Made by a program: the position numbers and the translations under genes | Notes under the pieces: model-generated | What the model saw: only the letters and a program-made list of their open reading frames with translations | Databases searched by the model: none | Told to the model about the DNA's origin: nothing | From: JAPLKB01 sp964429485 | GTDB lineage: Bacteria; Desulfobacterota; Syntrophorhabdia; Syntrophorhabdales; Syntrophorhabdaceae | Assembly: GCA_964429485.1 (NCBI GenBank) | Contig: CAYSBW010000012.1 | Coordinates: forward strand, 1-46,712 | Direction: 5' to 3' | Length of the DNA: 46,712 nt | Shown: piece after piece, positions 1-8,741 of the stretch | Position numbering within the stretch: position 1 is the stretch's first letter | Layout: each line of letters begins with the position of its first letter

Positions 1-32
1 AGCCCCCACTCCGAGGCATTGAAGCGGCTCAT
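1..32 (-). CDS. RND efflux pump inner-membrane permease, first codons only (partial)
   Basis: Only the first ~10 codons are in the window. On the minus strand an ATG at 32 overlaps the stop of the upstream adaptor gene as ATGA, and the readable N-terminus is MSRFNASEWGL. That resembles the start of many RND permeases (MSRFN-x-SEWAL type). The overlap with an adaptor gene supports an adaptor-pump operon. The identity rests on a very short peptide plus context. The segment is much richer in GC than the rest of the window and may not belong to the same genome. Confidence 0.5.
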   Translation of the reverse strand, partial: MSRFNASEWG

Positions 33-318
33 CGCGACACATCCAGCGCCACCGGAGCGCCAACCTCGCGCACCCGCACCTGCTCGCCTTCGATGAGCAG
101 GTGCACGCCGGCCACCACCACCCGCTCACCTGCCTGCACGCCCTGCACGACCTCCACGCCCCGTTCGCGCATTGCACCGATGAGCACCGGCCGACTGGCC
201 AGCCGCTCGCCCTCGCCCACCACCCACACCGTGGGGCGCGACTCGATCGCGGTCAGTGCGCTCAGCGGCAACTCGATGCCGCCACTGCGCTTGCGCGCAA
301 ACAGCACATTGGCCGTCG
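29..318 (-). pseudogene. RND efflux periplasmic adaptor (membrane fusion protein), C-terminal fragment
   Basis: The minus-strand translation contains IELPLSALTAIESRPTVWVV, then a conserved-looking RPVLIG...GVEVVQGVQAGERVVVAGVHLL stretch and a short charged tail ending DVSR-stop. This is the beta-barrel and membrane-proximal part of HlyD/AcrA-type adaptors, which join an RND pump to its outer-membrane channel. The first ~250 residues of a normal adaptor are absent. Similarity fades around 300-320, where a hydrolase reading frame on the other strand begins. The ORF remains open to 418 only by chance. The GC-rich codon use differs sharply from neighbouring genes. It is either an assembly chimera or a fragment left by recombination. 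Confidence 0.65.
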
Positions 319-562
319 CCCAATTGCGGCATTCGGCAATTCTGATGGCGACCTGCAGATGCTCCAGTGGACAACCACAGGAAGGGGTGGTGCCCGTTTG
401 GCCCTCATTGTACACCATACTGATGCTGAGCGCGAATGGTCCTATGACCGTACATCCTCCGTCGGTCGATTAGACAAGGCGCTCGACGAAGCACGGGCGA
501 AGAGCTGGACGGTTGTAGATATGAAAAACGACTGGAAGAAAATCTTTTCATGGGAAAAATGA
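299..562 (+). pseudogene. HAD-superfamily hydrolase, C-terminal fragment
   Basis: From about 299 the plus frame reads KQHIGRRPIAAFGNSDGDLQM, followed by HHTDAEREWSYDR, GRLDKALDEARAK and WTVVDMKNDWKKIF. These resemble the C-terminal third of a family of secreted HAD phosphatase-like proteins. GNSDGD corresponds to the HAD motif IV acidic loop that binds magnesium. The N-terminal domain with the nucleophilic aspartate is missing because the frame runs into the GC-rich efflux fragment. The stop is at 560-562. The next gene, an outer-membrane protein, starts 80 bp downstream in the same direction, so the two were probably one transcription unit. Sure about the family, unsure about substrate. Confidence 0.65.
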
Positions 563-642
563 CATTAAAACCGATGATTACTGACAATGATTGAAAAAGT
601 CTTTGAGAAAACCAAAAAAGGTTTAAGGAGTGGACAATAATA

Positions 643-1443
643 ATGAAACATCTAATGAAATCTGTTGTGGTCTTTTTTGCTCTGTTTTTTGTGCTTATCG
701 GGTCTATGACCTATGCCCAAACTGCTCCCTCCTCCGAGACCAGGACTGCATCTATTGATGGAAGCAAGTGGGAATTCCGTCTTATCCCCTATGCCTGGCT
801 GATCGCTATGGACACAAAAGCGACAGTAGGTAACTATACTGCAGACACAAAAATAAGTTTTTCAGATATTTTTCAAGATATAAATTTAGCAGGCCAGTTA
901 CATTTTGAGGCCCAAAAAGGGAAATGGGGGTTCTTCATTGATCCGACCTATCTGAAGCTGTCTCAAAGCGGGACGCTTAGGGACGGCAGGGATTTGAGAA
1001 TGCAGGTTGAGCAATGGCTGGTCGAGTTTGGTGGAACATACCAATTAGGAAAGTGGTCCCTTGAGGAAAAGGGAAAACAATCAATAACCGTTGATGCCCT
1101 GGGTGGAGGCCGTTTCTGGTACTTAAGCGCCAACCTGGATACAAGCAGCGCTATAAATCCTTCCAGGACAACCCAGTGGGTTGACCCATTCATCGGCGCC
1201 AGTCTCAAGGCAGATATCACAGAAAGACTGTTATTTAACATACGGGGTGATGTAGGGGGCTTTAGCGTCGGCTCTGATTTCAGCTGGAATGCACTGGGCA
1301 TTTTTGGGTATCGTTTTACAGAAGATATTACTGGTTTGCTTGGATACCGGGCTCTATATGTGGACTACAAGGCAGGAACAAGCAGTGTCAGGTATAATAT
1401 GACTGTCCATGGTCCCATAATGGGGCTGTCCCTTTCGTTTTAG
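643..1443 (+). CDS. Outer-membrane beta-barrel protein of unknown function
   Basis: A 266-residue protein with a clear signal peptide: MKHLMK, a hydrophobic core, then a likely cleavage after TYAQ. The rest alternates hydrophobic and polar residues in strand-length blocks (for example WEFRLIPYAWLIAMD, HFEAQKGKWGFFIDPTYL, LLFNIRGDVGGFSV). It ends LGYRALYVDY...GLSLSF, with the terminal phenylalanine typical of outer-membrane barrels. AAGGAG at 625-630 lies 12 bases before the ATG at 643. It follows the HAD fragment, so it may be part of the same hydrolase-plus-barrel module. The exact family is not recognised. A transport, adhesion or sensing role cannot be told apart from sequence alone. Confidence 0.75.
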   Translation: MKHLMKSVVVFFALFFVLIGSMTYAQTAPSSETRTASIDGSKWEFRLIPYAWLIAMDTKATVGNYTADTKISFSDIFQDINLAGQLHFEAQKGKWGFFIDPTYLKLSQSGTLRDGRDLRMQVEQWLVEFGGTYQLGKWSLEEKGKQSITVDALGGGRFWYLSANLDTSSAINPSRTTQWVDPFIGASLKADITERLLFNIRGDVGGFSVGSDFSWNALGIFGYRFTEDITGLLGYRALYVDYKAGTSSVRYNMTVHGPIMGLSLSF

Positions 1444-1499
1444 AGAGTTAAGTCCGGAAATAGTATTTGGTTTTGTATTCTTTCCTGACCTGCTGCCCT

Positions 1500-1772
1500 G
1501 TGAAAGATAAAGATGTTCTCCTTACTTTCCATGATTTTCCTGCGGAACACTGGATACACATAAGGTCAACCAACCCTATAGAATCAACCTTTGCCACGGT
1601 AAGATTGAGAACAAAAAAGACAAAAGGATGCGGATCGCGACTTGCTACCCTCACCATGGTTTTCAAGCTTGCCCTTGAGGCGCATAATAAAATAAAAGGA
1701 TATAAACTTATCCCTAAGTTTATTGAAGGGGCTAAAGTTGTTGATGGTAAATTAATGGAAATAACTGCCTAA
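1500..1772 (+). pseudogene. IS256-family (mutator) transposase, C-terminal remnant
   Basis: The frame reads VLLTFHDFPAEHWIHIRSTN, PIESTFATVRLRTKKTKGCG and SRLATLTMVFKLALEAHNKI, then FIEGAKVVDG. The PAEHW-x-H-[IL]-R-[ST]-TNPIESTFATVR block is diagnostic of the C-terminal part of IS256-family DDE transposases. The final acidic residue of the catalytic triad belongs to the PIEST segment. A full transposase is about 400 residues. Here only ~90 remain, and the frame before ~1500 has no similarity. There is no N-terminal DNA-binding domain or first two catalytic aspartates, so the element is dead. The stop is at 1770-1772, directly before the 55-bp copy that flanks the N run. Confidence 0.8.
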
Positions 1773-1824
1773 AAGAGATGAAACAGGATATATTAAAAAA
1801 ATGGTTAAACACAAGATGAGACAA
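1770..1824 (+). repeat. 55-bp copy flanking gap 1 (left)
   Basis: Positions 1770-1824, from TAAAAGAGATGAAACAGG to GATGAGACAA, are identical to 1925-1979. The length is exactly 55 bp and both copies abut the 100-N run. This is the signature of two contigs overlapping by one assembly k-mer that were scaffolded without merging, rather than a biological duplication. Confidence 0.85.
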
Positions 1825-1924
1825 NNNNNNNNNNNNNNNNNNNNNNNNNNNNNNNNNNNNNNNNNNNNNNNNNNNNNNNNNNNNNNNNNNNNNNNNNNNN
1901 NNNNNNNNNNNNNNNNNNNNNNNN
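1825..1924. other. Assembly gap 1 (100 N), probably artificial
   Basis: A run of 100 N between identical 55-bp copies. Collapsing the copies gives continuous sequence from the transposase remnant into its presumed terminal repeat, so probably no DNA is missing here. Confidence 0.85.
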
Positions 1925-1979
1925 TAAAAGAGATGAAACAGGATATATTAAAAAAATGGTTAAACACAAGATGAGACAA
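1925..1979 (+). repeat. 55-bp copy flanking gap 1 (right)
   Basis: Identical to 1770-1824. See that entry. Confidence 0.85.
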
Positions 1980-2237
1980 TAACTCAAAGGTTCCCCGACT
2001 GACAGGAATTTTAAATCCCTGACGTGAAAGAAGAAAACACGGAGCAAATCAAGCGCCTGGCTCTCAAATGGATCTCCTTTTATAATGAAGAGGATATGTC
2101 CTGGAGTGAAAGTCGATCCTGCCATCCCAAGAGAGCTTTCAATTACACCTTGGCAGAAACAGTCGGGATCGTTAAGTGGATTTAGGTATTATTTATACTT
2201 TGACGATCGATTCCAATTTATATATATTAGATTCACC

Positions 2238-3416
2238 TTGAAAAAACTCACGATCAAACAGAAAAGAATTGGCCCTCTTGGAGGATATCATCCGTGGGTT
2301 TTTTCTGGAGCATTCGAATATATACCTGAAGGTTTGGAAGCAGGTGAACCTGTTAAACTTTACTCTAAAAATGGAGACTTTCTTGCTTCAGGATATTTCA
2401 ATTCTTATTCCCAGATAGCTGTTCGCATATGGAGTTACAATAAAGATGAGGAAATAGGAAAACAATTCTTTTTAACAAGAATAAGGAAAGCATTACATAT
2501 AAGGAAAACATATGTAGAAAATCAATCAACTAATGCTTACAGGTTGATTAATGGTGAAAATGATCTCCTGCCAGGACTTATCGTTGATAAATATGCAGAT
2601 TATCTTGTCCTTCAATTTCATACAGGGGGCATTGAAAAATGGAAAAATGAGATTATCGATGCTCTCGAAATTACTTTAAAACCCAAAGGAATTTTCGAAC
2701 GTTCTGACATGAATGTAAGGAATATCGAGAAACTTGAAAAAACTAAAGGAGTTTTAAGGGGCGATATTCCGGATGTCATAAATATTCTTGAAAATGGTTT
2801 TAAATTTTTAGTTGATGTCAAGGGAGGCCAAAAAACGGGCTTCTTTCTTGATCAGCGCGACAAGAGACTGGCAATTAAAAAATATACTGAAAATTCATCT
2901 GTTCTTAATTGTTTTTCTTATACAGGGGGTTTTTCAGTGTATGCCCTTGCCGGTGGCGCAAACAGTGTTGTTAATGTCGACACCTCTGAGGCCGCTATTG
3001 AGCTTGCCAGAAAGAATGTTATTGCCAATGGATTTGACATTTCCAGATGTAAGTTTGTCTGTGAAGATGTTAAAAAATATTTAAAAAATGAGGAAAAAAG
3101 TTTTGATGTTGTAATACTTGATCCACCAGCTTTCATAAAAGATCGCAGAAAGAAAAAAGAAGGTGTTGCAGGTTATAAGAAAATCAATGAGATGGCTCTC
3201 AAGATAATATCAGAAAATGGCGTCCTTGTAACCTGTTCATGTTCAGCCCATCTAAGCATTGAAGACTTTCGCTACATACTTTCAGAGTCAGGTGGAAAGG
3301 CTCGCAAAATACTCAGTATTCTCGAATGTTATACTCACGGTATGGACCACTTGCAACTCCTGCCTTTTCCTGAAGGAGAATATCTTAAATGTTTTATTCT
3401 TTCAGTATACAATTGA
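2238..3416 (+). CDS. Class I rRNA large-subunit methyltransferase, RlmI-like
   Basis: SAM-dependent methyltransferase of the RlmI/YccW family (23S rRNA 5-methylcytosine-1962 in the characterised member). The N-terminal PUA-like domain includes GGYHPWVFSGAF. A central domain has YRLINGENDLLPGLIVDKY, typical of the family. The Rossmann methyltransferase domain has KTGFFLDQRDKR, VLNCFSYTGGFSVYALAGGA (SAM-binding loop), DVVILDPPAF (catalytic DPPxF) and LVTCSCSAH with a conserved cysteine. The frame is open from 2085, but those first 51 residues are unlike the family. TTG at 2238 (LKKLTIKQKR) matches where relatives begin, so I prefer it, although no good ribosome site precedes it. The gene stands alone, downstream of the IS remnant. 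Confidence 0.85.
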   Translation: MKKLTIKQKRIGPLGGYHPWVFSGAFEYIPEGLEAGEPVKLYSKNGDFLASGYFNSYSQIAVRIWSYNKDEEIGKQFFLTRIRKALHIRKTYVENQSTNAYRLINGENDLLPGLIVDKYADYLVLQFHTGGIEKWKNEIIDALEITLKPKGIFERSDMNVRNIEKLEKTKGVLRGDIPDVINILENGFKFLVDVKGGQKTGFFLDQRDKRLAIKKYTENSSVLNCFSYTGGFSVYALAGGANSVVNVDTSEAAIELARKNVIANGFDISRCKFVCEDVKKYLKNEEKSFDVVILDPPAFIKDRRKKKEGVAGYKKINEMALKIISENGVLVTCSCSAHLSIEDFRYILSESGGKARKILSILECYTHGMDHLQLLPFPEGEYLKCFILSVYN

Positions 3417-3536
3417 TCAGGATATAAATATTTTTATTTAATTTTCAATTGTAGTTTTATCAAGGTTATTCAAAAAACTCTAAATGTACTCTTCCCTTCA
3501 AACAGTCTTTTATGCTATTATAGATTCACTTCATGT

Positions 3537-3610
3537 GCGCCCATAGCTCAAATGGATAGAGTGTTGGACTACGAATCCAAAGGTTGCAGGTTCGACTCCT
3601 GCTGGGCGCG
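3537..3610 (+). tRNA. tRNA-Arg, anticodon ACG
   Basis: A 74-base cloverleaf. The acceptor stem GCGCCCA pairs with TGGGCGC, followed by discriminator G. The D arm has AGCTCAAATGGATAGAGT. The anticodon stem TTGGA/TCCAA encloses loop CTACGAA, giving ACG (inosine-modified, reading CGU/CGC/CGA). The T arm contains GGTTCGACTCC. CCA is not encoded. No integrase or obvious duplicated 3' end lies nearby, so there is no sign that it serves as an integration site here. Confidence 0.95.
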
Positions 3611-3985
3611 CTAAATATAAGAGTTTACATGGATTCAATAAAATTCTGATTTATGCAATTTTAAACACTACAGAGCCCTGCAAACCCAAAAAAACCTTTG
3701 GCAGTCCGAACCCGATGGTACATAGTAGATGTAGAGCGTCAATTTGCCCGCATACGTCTGATAAATAAGGAAATATTAATTCAAAATTTAATATGTGAGT
3801 TTAATGCAAGCGAGAGACAAATAAATTAACGACACGGATATGTTAAGTCCTGACCTGATATATAGAAAACTCCTGAACCACAAGAGATTTTATAATTTAT
3901 TATGGTTTCATTCCACTACATAATCATTAATCTCATTGAAAAAAACAGATTTTCAGACTGACTTATGTTTTAAACGGAAACATTC
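3611..3985. other. Intergenic stretch without recognisable genes
   Basis: 375 bp of AT-rich sequence between tRNA-Arg and the MFS gene. I see no credible ORF on either strand, no strong inverted repeat and no RNA fold I recognise. It must contain the promoter of the downstream transporter, but no clear -35/-10 pair stands out. Confidence 0.5.
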
Positions 3986-5173
3986 ATGGAAAAAAAAGAA
4001 TATAAAATTTTAATACTTGTCCTAAGTGCACTTTCTGCTATAGGTCCATTCTCAATTGACATGTATTTGCCTGGATTTCCTTCAATTGCATCAGATTTCA
4101 AAACAGATATTGCAAAGGTAGGATTTTCACTATCAAGTTTTTTCGTAGGAATTGCTGTTGGGCAAATAGCGTATGGTCCAATAATGGATCGATTTGGAAG
4201 AAAAAAACCCATGATTATCGGATTAATTATTTATATACTCGCTGCTCTGGGATGTGCCCTTTCTTCATCAATTTATCTGCTGATAGGGCTTCGCTTCCTT
4301 CTTGCTCTTGGAGCAAGTGGTGGAATGACAGGCAGCAGAGCAGTCGTATTTGATCTTTTCCGAGGCAGTGAAGCGGCAAGGGTATTGTCTACCTTGATGG
4401 TGGTCTTCGGAATAGCTCCTGTTATTGCACCTACAATAGGAGGCATAGTGGTGGAAACACTCGGATGGAGATACCTTTTTGTCATTCTCGCTCTTCTTGC
4501 CACATCCATCACCGTAGCTGTAGCTATTTATCTTCGTGAGACCAAACATATGGATGCTTCTTTTTCTCTTCAGCCAAAATATGTTTTTTTAGAATATCTG
4601 ACCGTATTCAAGGACCGCACATTTCTTAAATATACACTGATAAGCGCAGCAGGAATGGCAGGTTTTTTCTCATATATTACATGCTCGGCATTTGTTTACA
4701 CAGGTCTCCTCGGCTTTACAGCTGCCCAGTTTGGCTGGATATACGGCATTAATGTTATAGGCCTGATAATTGCCAGCCAGGTTAATAGAATATGGCTTAA
4801 GAAGAGTACAGGTAAAAACATACTGATTATAACAACTGTTGCCCAATTTCTTGGAATTTGGATGCTTCTTCTTTTTGTATTTACAGGTTTTGGTGGAAAA
4901 TCATTAATAATCGGACTTATTTTCTTCTATCTATTTTGTCTAGGTTTTATAAGTCCCAATGCAACATCAATGGCGCTGCAGCCATTTACGAGAAATACAG
5001 GCAGTGCGGTAGCGCTGATCGGTTTTCTTCAAATGGTGGCAGCAGCTTCAATATCAGGACTGGTAAGTTTTTTACATAATAATACAGCTATACCCATGGT
5101 GTTTGCTATGACAATTTGCACAACAATAGGACTTTTAACTTTATGCTGGAGTAAATTGAAAATAGAAAAGTAA
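3986..5173 (+). CDS. MFS drug-resistance transporter, Bcr/CflA family
   Basis: A 395-residue inner-membrane protein with about 12 hydrophobic segments. The first helix contains SAIGPFSIDMYLPGFPSIA, a hallmark of the Bcr/CflA (DHA1) drug:proton antiporters. The loop between helices 2 and 3 has GPIMDRFGRKKPM, the MFS motif A. ALGASGGMTGSRAVVFDLF and APVIAPTIGG follow, the latter a motif C-like antiporter signature. The length is typical for the family. The ATG at 3986 has only a weak upstream site (CGGAAAC). Members export chloramphenicol, bicyclomycin or sulfonamide-type compounds, and the substrate here is unknown. The next gene is convergent. Confidence 0.88.
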   Translation: MEKKEYKILILVLSALSAIGPFSIDMYLPGFPSIASDFKTDIAKVGFSLSSFFVGIAVGQIAYGPIMDRFGRKKPMIIGLIIYILAALGCALSSSIYLLIGLRFLLALGASGGMTGSRAVVFDLFRGSEAARVLSTLMVVFGIAPVIAPTIGGIVVETLGWRYLFVILALLATSITVAVAIYLRETKHMDASFSLQPKYVFLEYLTVFKDRTFLKYTLISAAGMAGFFSYITCSAFVYTGLLGFTAAQFGWIYGINVIGLIIASQVNRIWLKKSTGKNILIITTVAQFLGIWMLLLFVFTGFGGKSLIIGLIFFYLFCLGFISPNATSMALQPFTRNTGSAVALIGFLQMVAAASISGLVSFLHNNTAIPMVFAMTICTTIGLLTLCWSKLKIEK

Positions 5174-5238
5174 AGGTCTTTCAAAATTCAAATTTTTAAC
5201 AATTATTATTCCTTAAATAATACGGACTTGCAGCTAAT

Positions 5239-5264
5239 GGTTACCGGCTTGTGAACCGGTAACC
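5239..5264. terminator. Hairpin between convergent genes
   Basis: Perfect 9-bp inverted repeat GGTTACCGG / CCGGTAACC with an 8-base loop, between the MFS gene (ends 5173) and the OmpA-like gene (ends 5284). It could stop transcription from both sides. No clear run of T follows on either strand, so strong intrinsic termination is uncertain. Confidence 0.45.
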
Positions 5265-5283
5265 TGAGAAAAAGTCAAATAAA

Positions 5284-5973
5284 TTATGACTGCCGTTGAA
5301 TAATACGAACTTCTACACGCCTGTTTAACTGTTTACCGCTTTCAGTATTATTGCTTGCTATCGGCTTACTTTCACCATAGCCTATGGTGGTTAATCTTGT
5401 TGGATTAACTCCCATGCCAATAAGCGCATTTTTGACAGACTCTGCACGACTAACGGAAAGTTTTTGATTATAATCTTCCGACCCTGTGCTGTCAGTATGA
5501 CCTGCAATCTGAATATCTGTTTCAGGATACTGCGTAAGGACTTTTGCTACACGTTGTACTTCATCATAGGCGCCGGGAAGTAATGCAGAAGAATTAACAT
5601 TGAAAAGATAATCAGATTTAAAAGTTACTGTCAGAACATCAACTGTCTTTTTTGTACTGTCGCTTTTTGCTTCAGCCAAAACAGCTTGCTCCCGTTGTAC
5701 ACTTGCAGCCTCTGAATTTGCAATTGCTTGACGCATGGATTGTTCCTGTTTGTCCATGTAATGACCAATTGCAGTTCCGGTAAGACCTCCAACAGCTGCC
5801 CCAATTGCTGCGCCTATAAGAGTTGAAGATGTATCACGTCCAATTGCCTGTCCGGCAGCAGCTCCTACTGCAGCGCCTAATCCAGTGCCAACAGCAGCAC
5901 CTGTTCCTGTCTGTGTTGCACAACCAGCAAAAGCTAAAGCAGTAATACATACAAAAATAAATAATTTTTTCAT
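5284..5973 (-). CDS. OmpA-family lipoprotein with glycine-zipper domain
   Basis: Peptidoglycan-binding outer-membrane lipoprotein. From the ATG at 5973 the sequence MKKLFIFVCITALAFAGC gives a lipobox (AFAGC) for lipid attachment. A glycine-rich zipper segment follows (GTGLGAAVGAAAGQAIG ... LIGAAIGAAVGGLTG). The C-terminal OmpA/Pal domain has DIQIAGHTDSTGSEDYN, LSVSRAESVKNALIGMGV and GYGESKPIASN...NRRVEV, which includes the residues that bind diaminopimelate. The frame extends 16 codons upstream, but AAGGAG before 5973 and the lipobox spacing fix the start there. It is monocistronic and convergent with the MFS gene. Probably envelope anchoring. Confidence 0.88.
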   Translation of the reverse strand: MKKLFIFVCITALAFAGCATQTGTGAAVGTGLGAAVGAAAGQAIGRDTSSTLIGAAIGAAVGGLTGTAIGHYMDKQEQSMRQAIANSEAASVQREQAVLAEAKSDSTKKTVDVLTVTFKSDYLFNVNSSALLPGAYDEVQRVAKVLTQYPETDIQIAGHTDSTGSEDYNQKLSVSRAESVKNALIGMGVNPTRLTTIGYGESKPIASNNTESGKQLNRRVEVRIIQRQS

Positions 5974-6184
5974 CACTTCTCCTTTTACAAACTTCCACTT
6001 GAGCCAGTATAATGAATTCAAGTAAAAAGTTAGTGTAAAAAATAATATACTTGATGTTTATGATATAGCACAGGGAAGATGTTTCTACAAGATTTTTCCA
6101 TCTATCACGCAACTTGCCTGAGGTTAAATATAATGAAGGGTTCCCTCCAAAAGTCATATGATGCGACAAGGTTGAGGCTTTTAA

Positions 6185-8701
6185 TCAATCCTGTTGATGT
6201 CGGCGCCTTACATTCTTCAAGGACTGAACCTTCCAGATCTTTTCTGCGTATTCAGTAATTGAACGGTCTGAAGAAAATTTGCCCATCCTTGCAACGTTGA
6301 GTATAGACATACGCACCCATCTATTGCGATCCAGATACGCCCTGTTTACATCTTCCTGACAATTCATGTAAGATTCATAATCAGCAAGCACAAAGTATTC
6401 ATCCCGGTATAGAAGAGAATCTATGAGAGGCCTAAAAAGATTGCTGTCTCCTCTTGAAAAGAATCCTGAACCTACAAGATCTATAGCCTCCTTGAGTTCA
6501 TGATTATTTCTATAATAATCCATAGGGCTATAACCCCTGCTCCTGATCTCTGAAACCTCTTTTGCATTAAGGCCAAAAAGAAAAAAGTTTTCATAGCCCA
6601 CTTCTTTTCTTATCTCTATATTGGCACCATCGAGAGTACCGATGGTGATTGCCCCGTTCATCGAGAATTTCATATTTCCTGTTCCTGACGCTTCCTTACC
6701 TGCTGTTGAAATCTGTTCTGAAAGGTCTGCTGCAGGATATACCCTCTGACTTTTTTTTACATTAAAGTCCGGAAGGAAAACAACCTTCAGTCTGTCAGTC
6801 ATATCAGGATCACTATTGATTACATCAGATATAGAGTTTATCAGCTTGATGATAAGCTTAGCCATAAAATATCCCGGCGCTGCTTTTCCGCCAAAGATAA
6901 CAGTTCGTGGAGGCACATCCTGTTGGGGATTTCTTTTGAGGTTTATATAATGAGTTATTACATAAAGGGCATTCAGGTGTTGTCTTTTATATTCGTGAAT
7001 CCTTTTAACCTGTACATCGAAAAGACTATCCGGATTTACCTGAATATTTGTACGTTCTTTGATAATTGAAGCCAGATGATTTTTGTTATTATACTTCATT
7101 TCATGCCAGGCCTGTCTGAAATTACTGTCATCAGCAAATTTTTCCAGGGAACGGAGATGTTCCATTGTGTTACATATCCACCTGTCGCCGATAGCATCGG
7201 TGATAAGCCTCGTCATTCCCGGATTACACAATACAATCCAGCGTCTTGGTGTAACACCGTTGGTAACATTATGGAATTTTTCAGGATTAAGTTCATGGAA
7301 ATCTTTCAAAACAGTTTCTTTTAACAATTCCGTATGTAATTCCGATACTCCATTTACTGAATTACTTCCCAAGGTTGCAAGATTTGCCATGCGAACATAT
7401 TTACTTCCTCCTTCATCGATAAGTGAAAGGCGGCTCAAGCGATCATTATCTCCAGGATATACCAGACTGACTTCATCAAGAAATCGCCGGTTTATTTCGA
7501 AAATAATTTCAAGATGTCTCGGTAGTAAATGACGAAATAAAGGCAAAGGCCACTTTTCGAGAGCTTCCGGGAGGAGTGTGTGATTAGTGTATGAAAAAAG
7601 TTTCTTTGTGATCTCCCATGCCCTTTCCCAGCTAATTTGGTACTCGTCAACAAGCAACCTCATGAGCTCTGCTATTGCAATGGAGGGGTGAGTATCGTTA
7701 AGCTGAACTGCAAATCTCCCGTCTATTGTGTCAGGTGTACCTTCTGTAATTTTGTGAAGACGGATCATATCCTGCAGGGAACAGGAAACAAAAAAATACT
7801 GTTGTAGAAGCCTAAGTTCTTTCCCGGTGCTCTGCTCATCATTAGGATAGAGAACCTTCGAAATTGTTTCGGAAGCCACTTTCTCCTCTACGGCGCCATA
7901 GTAATCACCAGTATTAAAAGCCTGAAAATCGAAAGATTCAGTAGCTTCTGATTTCCAGAGACGTAAAATATTGACAGTATCCACATTATAACCTGGTACC
8001 GGCGTATCATAGGCCATTCCCTTGACAACACGATCAGGGACCCATCGAACACGATAATACCCTGATTCATCATAATAATTTTCTGTATATCCACCGAAAT
8101 GGACATAATATGCCAGTTCCGGCCGGGCTATTTCCCATGGATTCCCCAGAGCCAGCCACTTATCTGTTACCTCACACTGCCAGCCATCTCTAATTTCCTG
8201 ATCAAAAATCCCGAATTCATAACGTATTCCATAACCTATTGCCGGAAATTCGAGAGTGGCAAGAGAGTCAAGGAAACAGGCGGCCAGCCTGCCCAGCCCT
8301 CCATTGCCCAGACCAGGCTCTTCTTCCTGTGCCATAATTTTGTCCAGATTGAGACCGAGTTCTTCCGTGGCTGTTTTGACTTGCTCAGAAATTCCGAGAT
8401 TAATAATGGCATTACCAAGATGAGGTCCCATGAGAAACTCTGCAGAAAGATAGCAGACCACCCTTGAGCTTTTTCTTATTTTTTCTGTTGATCTTATAAA
8501 ACGATCGAGCATGCGGTCACGAACAGTATACGCAAGAGCCATATACCAGTCATTCAAGGTTGCAACCTTTGGTACACGGGCTTGAATAAAGTACAGATTT
8601 TCAAGAATAGCACGTTTGATGGCATTTGAGCTCAGACCTATCCTGATATCCTCACATGGCTGCATTGCCTCTACATTTGTTCCCGAATTTTTCTCATTCA
8701 T
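6185..8701 (-). CDS. glgP: Glycogen/starch phosphorylase
   Basis: An 838-residue glycosyltransferase family 35 enzyme, close to the family's usual 815-850. It releases glucose-1-phosphate from alpha-1,4-glucans with pyridoxal phosphate. Visible family blocks: GNGGLGRLAACFLDSLATL near residue 130, VQLNDTHPSIAIAELMR, FHNVTNGVTPRRWI, VKRIHEYKRQHLN, and EASGTGNMKFSMNGAITIGT, where Lys678 is the PLP-binding lysine. AGGAGG lies six bases before the ATG at 8701. It sits alone, with no glgA/B/C nearby. The downstream OmpA-like gene has its own ribosome site and is separated by ~210 bp. Confidence 0.97.
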   Translation of the reverse strand: MNEKNSGTNVEAMQPCEDIRIGLSSNAIKRAILENLYFIQARVPKVATLNDWYMALAYTVRDRMLDRFIRSTEKIRKSSRVVCYLSAEFLMGPHLGNAIINLGISEQVKTATEELGLNLDKIMAQEEEPGLGNGGLGRLAACFLDSLATLEFPAIGYGIRYEFGIFDQEIRDGWQCEVTDKWLALGNPWEIARPELAYYVHFGGYTENYYDESGYYRVRWVPDRVVKGMAYDTPVPGYNVDTVNILRLWKSEATESFDFQAFNTGDYYGAVEEKVASETISKVLYPNDEQSTGKELRLLQQYFFVSCSLQDMIRLHKITEGTPDTIDGRFAVQLNDTHPSIAIAELMRLLVDEYQISWERAWEITKKLFSYTNHTLLPEALEKWPLPLFRHLLPRHLEIIFEINRRFLDEVSLVYPGDNDRLSRLSLIDEGGSKYVRMANLATLGSNSVNGVSELHTELLKETVLKDFHELNPEKFHNVTNGVTPRRWIVLCNPGMTRLITDAIGDRWICNTMEHLRSLEKFADDSNFRQAWHEMKYNNKNHLASIIKERTNIQVNPDSLFDVQVKRIHEYKRQHLNALYVITHYINLKRNPQQDVPPRTVIFGGKAAPGYFMAKLIIKLINSISDVINSDPDMTDRLKVVFLPDFNVKKSQRVYPAADLSEQISTAGKEASGTGNMKFSMNGAITIGTLDGANIEIRKEVGYENFFLFGLNAKEVSEIRSRGYSPMDYYRNNHELKEAIDLVGSGFFSRGDSNLFRPLIDSLLYRDEYFVLADYESYMNCQEDVNRAYLDRNRWVRMSILNVARMGKFSSDRSITEYAEKIWKVQSLKNVRRRHQQD

Positions 8702-8741
8702 AACCGCCTCCTGATATACATAGGTGCCCGGAAATTATCAT

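Larger units (their letters stand above)
1500..1986 (+). mobile_element. Remnant of an IS256-family insertion sequence (right part)
   Basis: The transposase C-terminus is followed, once the duplicated 55-bp copy and 100 N are discounted, by ~50 bp of AT-rich sequence ending CACAAGATGAGACAATAACTC near 1965-1986. This resembles the terminal inverted repeats of IS256-type elements (CACAA...TTGACA...AACTC). No matching left end is visible, because the left side is truncated near 1500. The boundary is an inference from the end-like sequence. Confidence 0.45.

Noticed and set aside
93..473. Plus-strand ORFs across the GC-rich segment as genes
   Set aside because: GC-rich sequence keeps several frames open. 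Only the minus-strand adaptor frame, and the HAD frame from ~299, have recognisable homology.
1770..1979. Target-site or element duplication around the IS remnant
   Set aside because: The copies are exactly 55 bp, abut the N run and match the pattern at the other 100-N gap, so an assembly overlap explains them.
2030..2200. A coding remnant (KEENTEQIKRLALKWISFYN frame) before the methyltransferase
   Set aside because: A ~50-codon frame with transposase-like flavour, but no motif I can name; too weak to list.
2085..2237. N-terminal extension of the RlmI-like protein
   Set aside because: The 51 extra residues do not resemble the family, and TTG 2238 matches where relatives start.
3537..3985. 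Integration (att) site at tRNA-Arg
   Set aside because: No integrase and no repeated tRNA 3' end were found downstream within the window.
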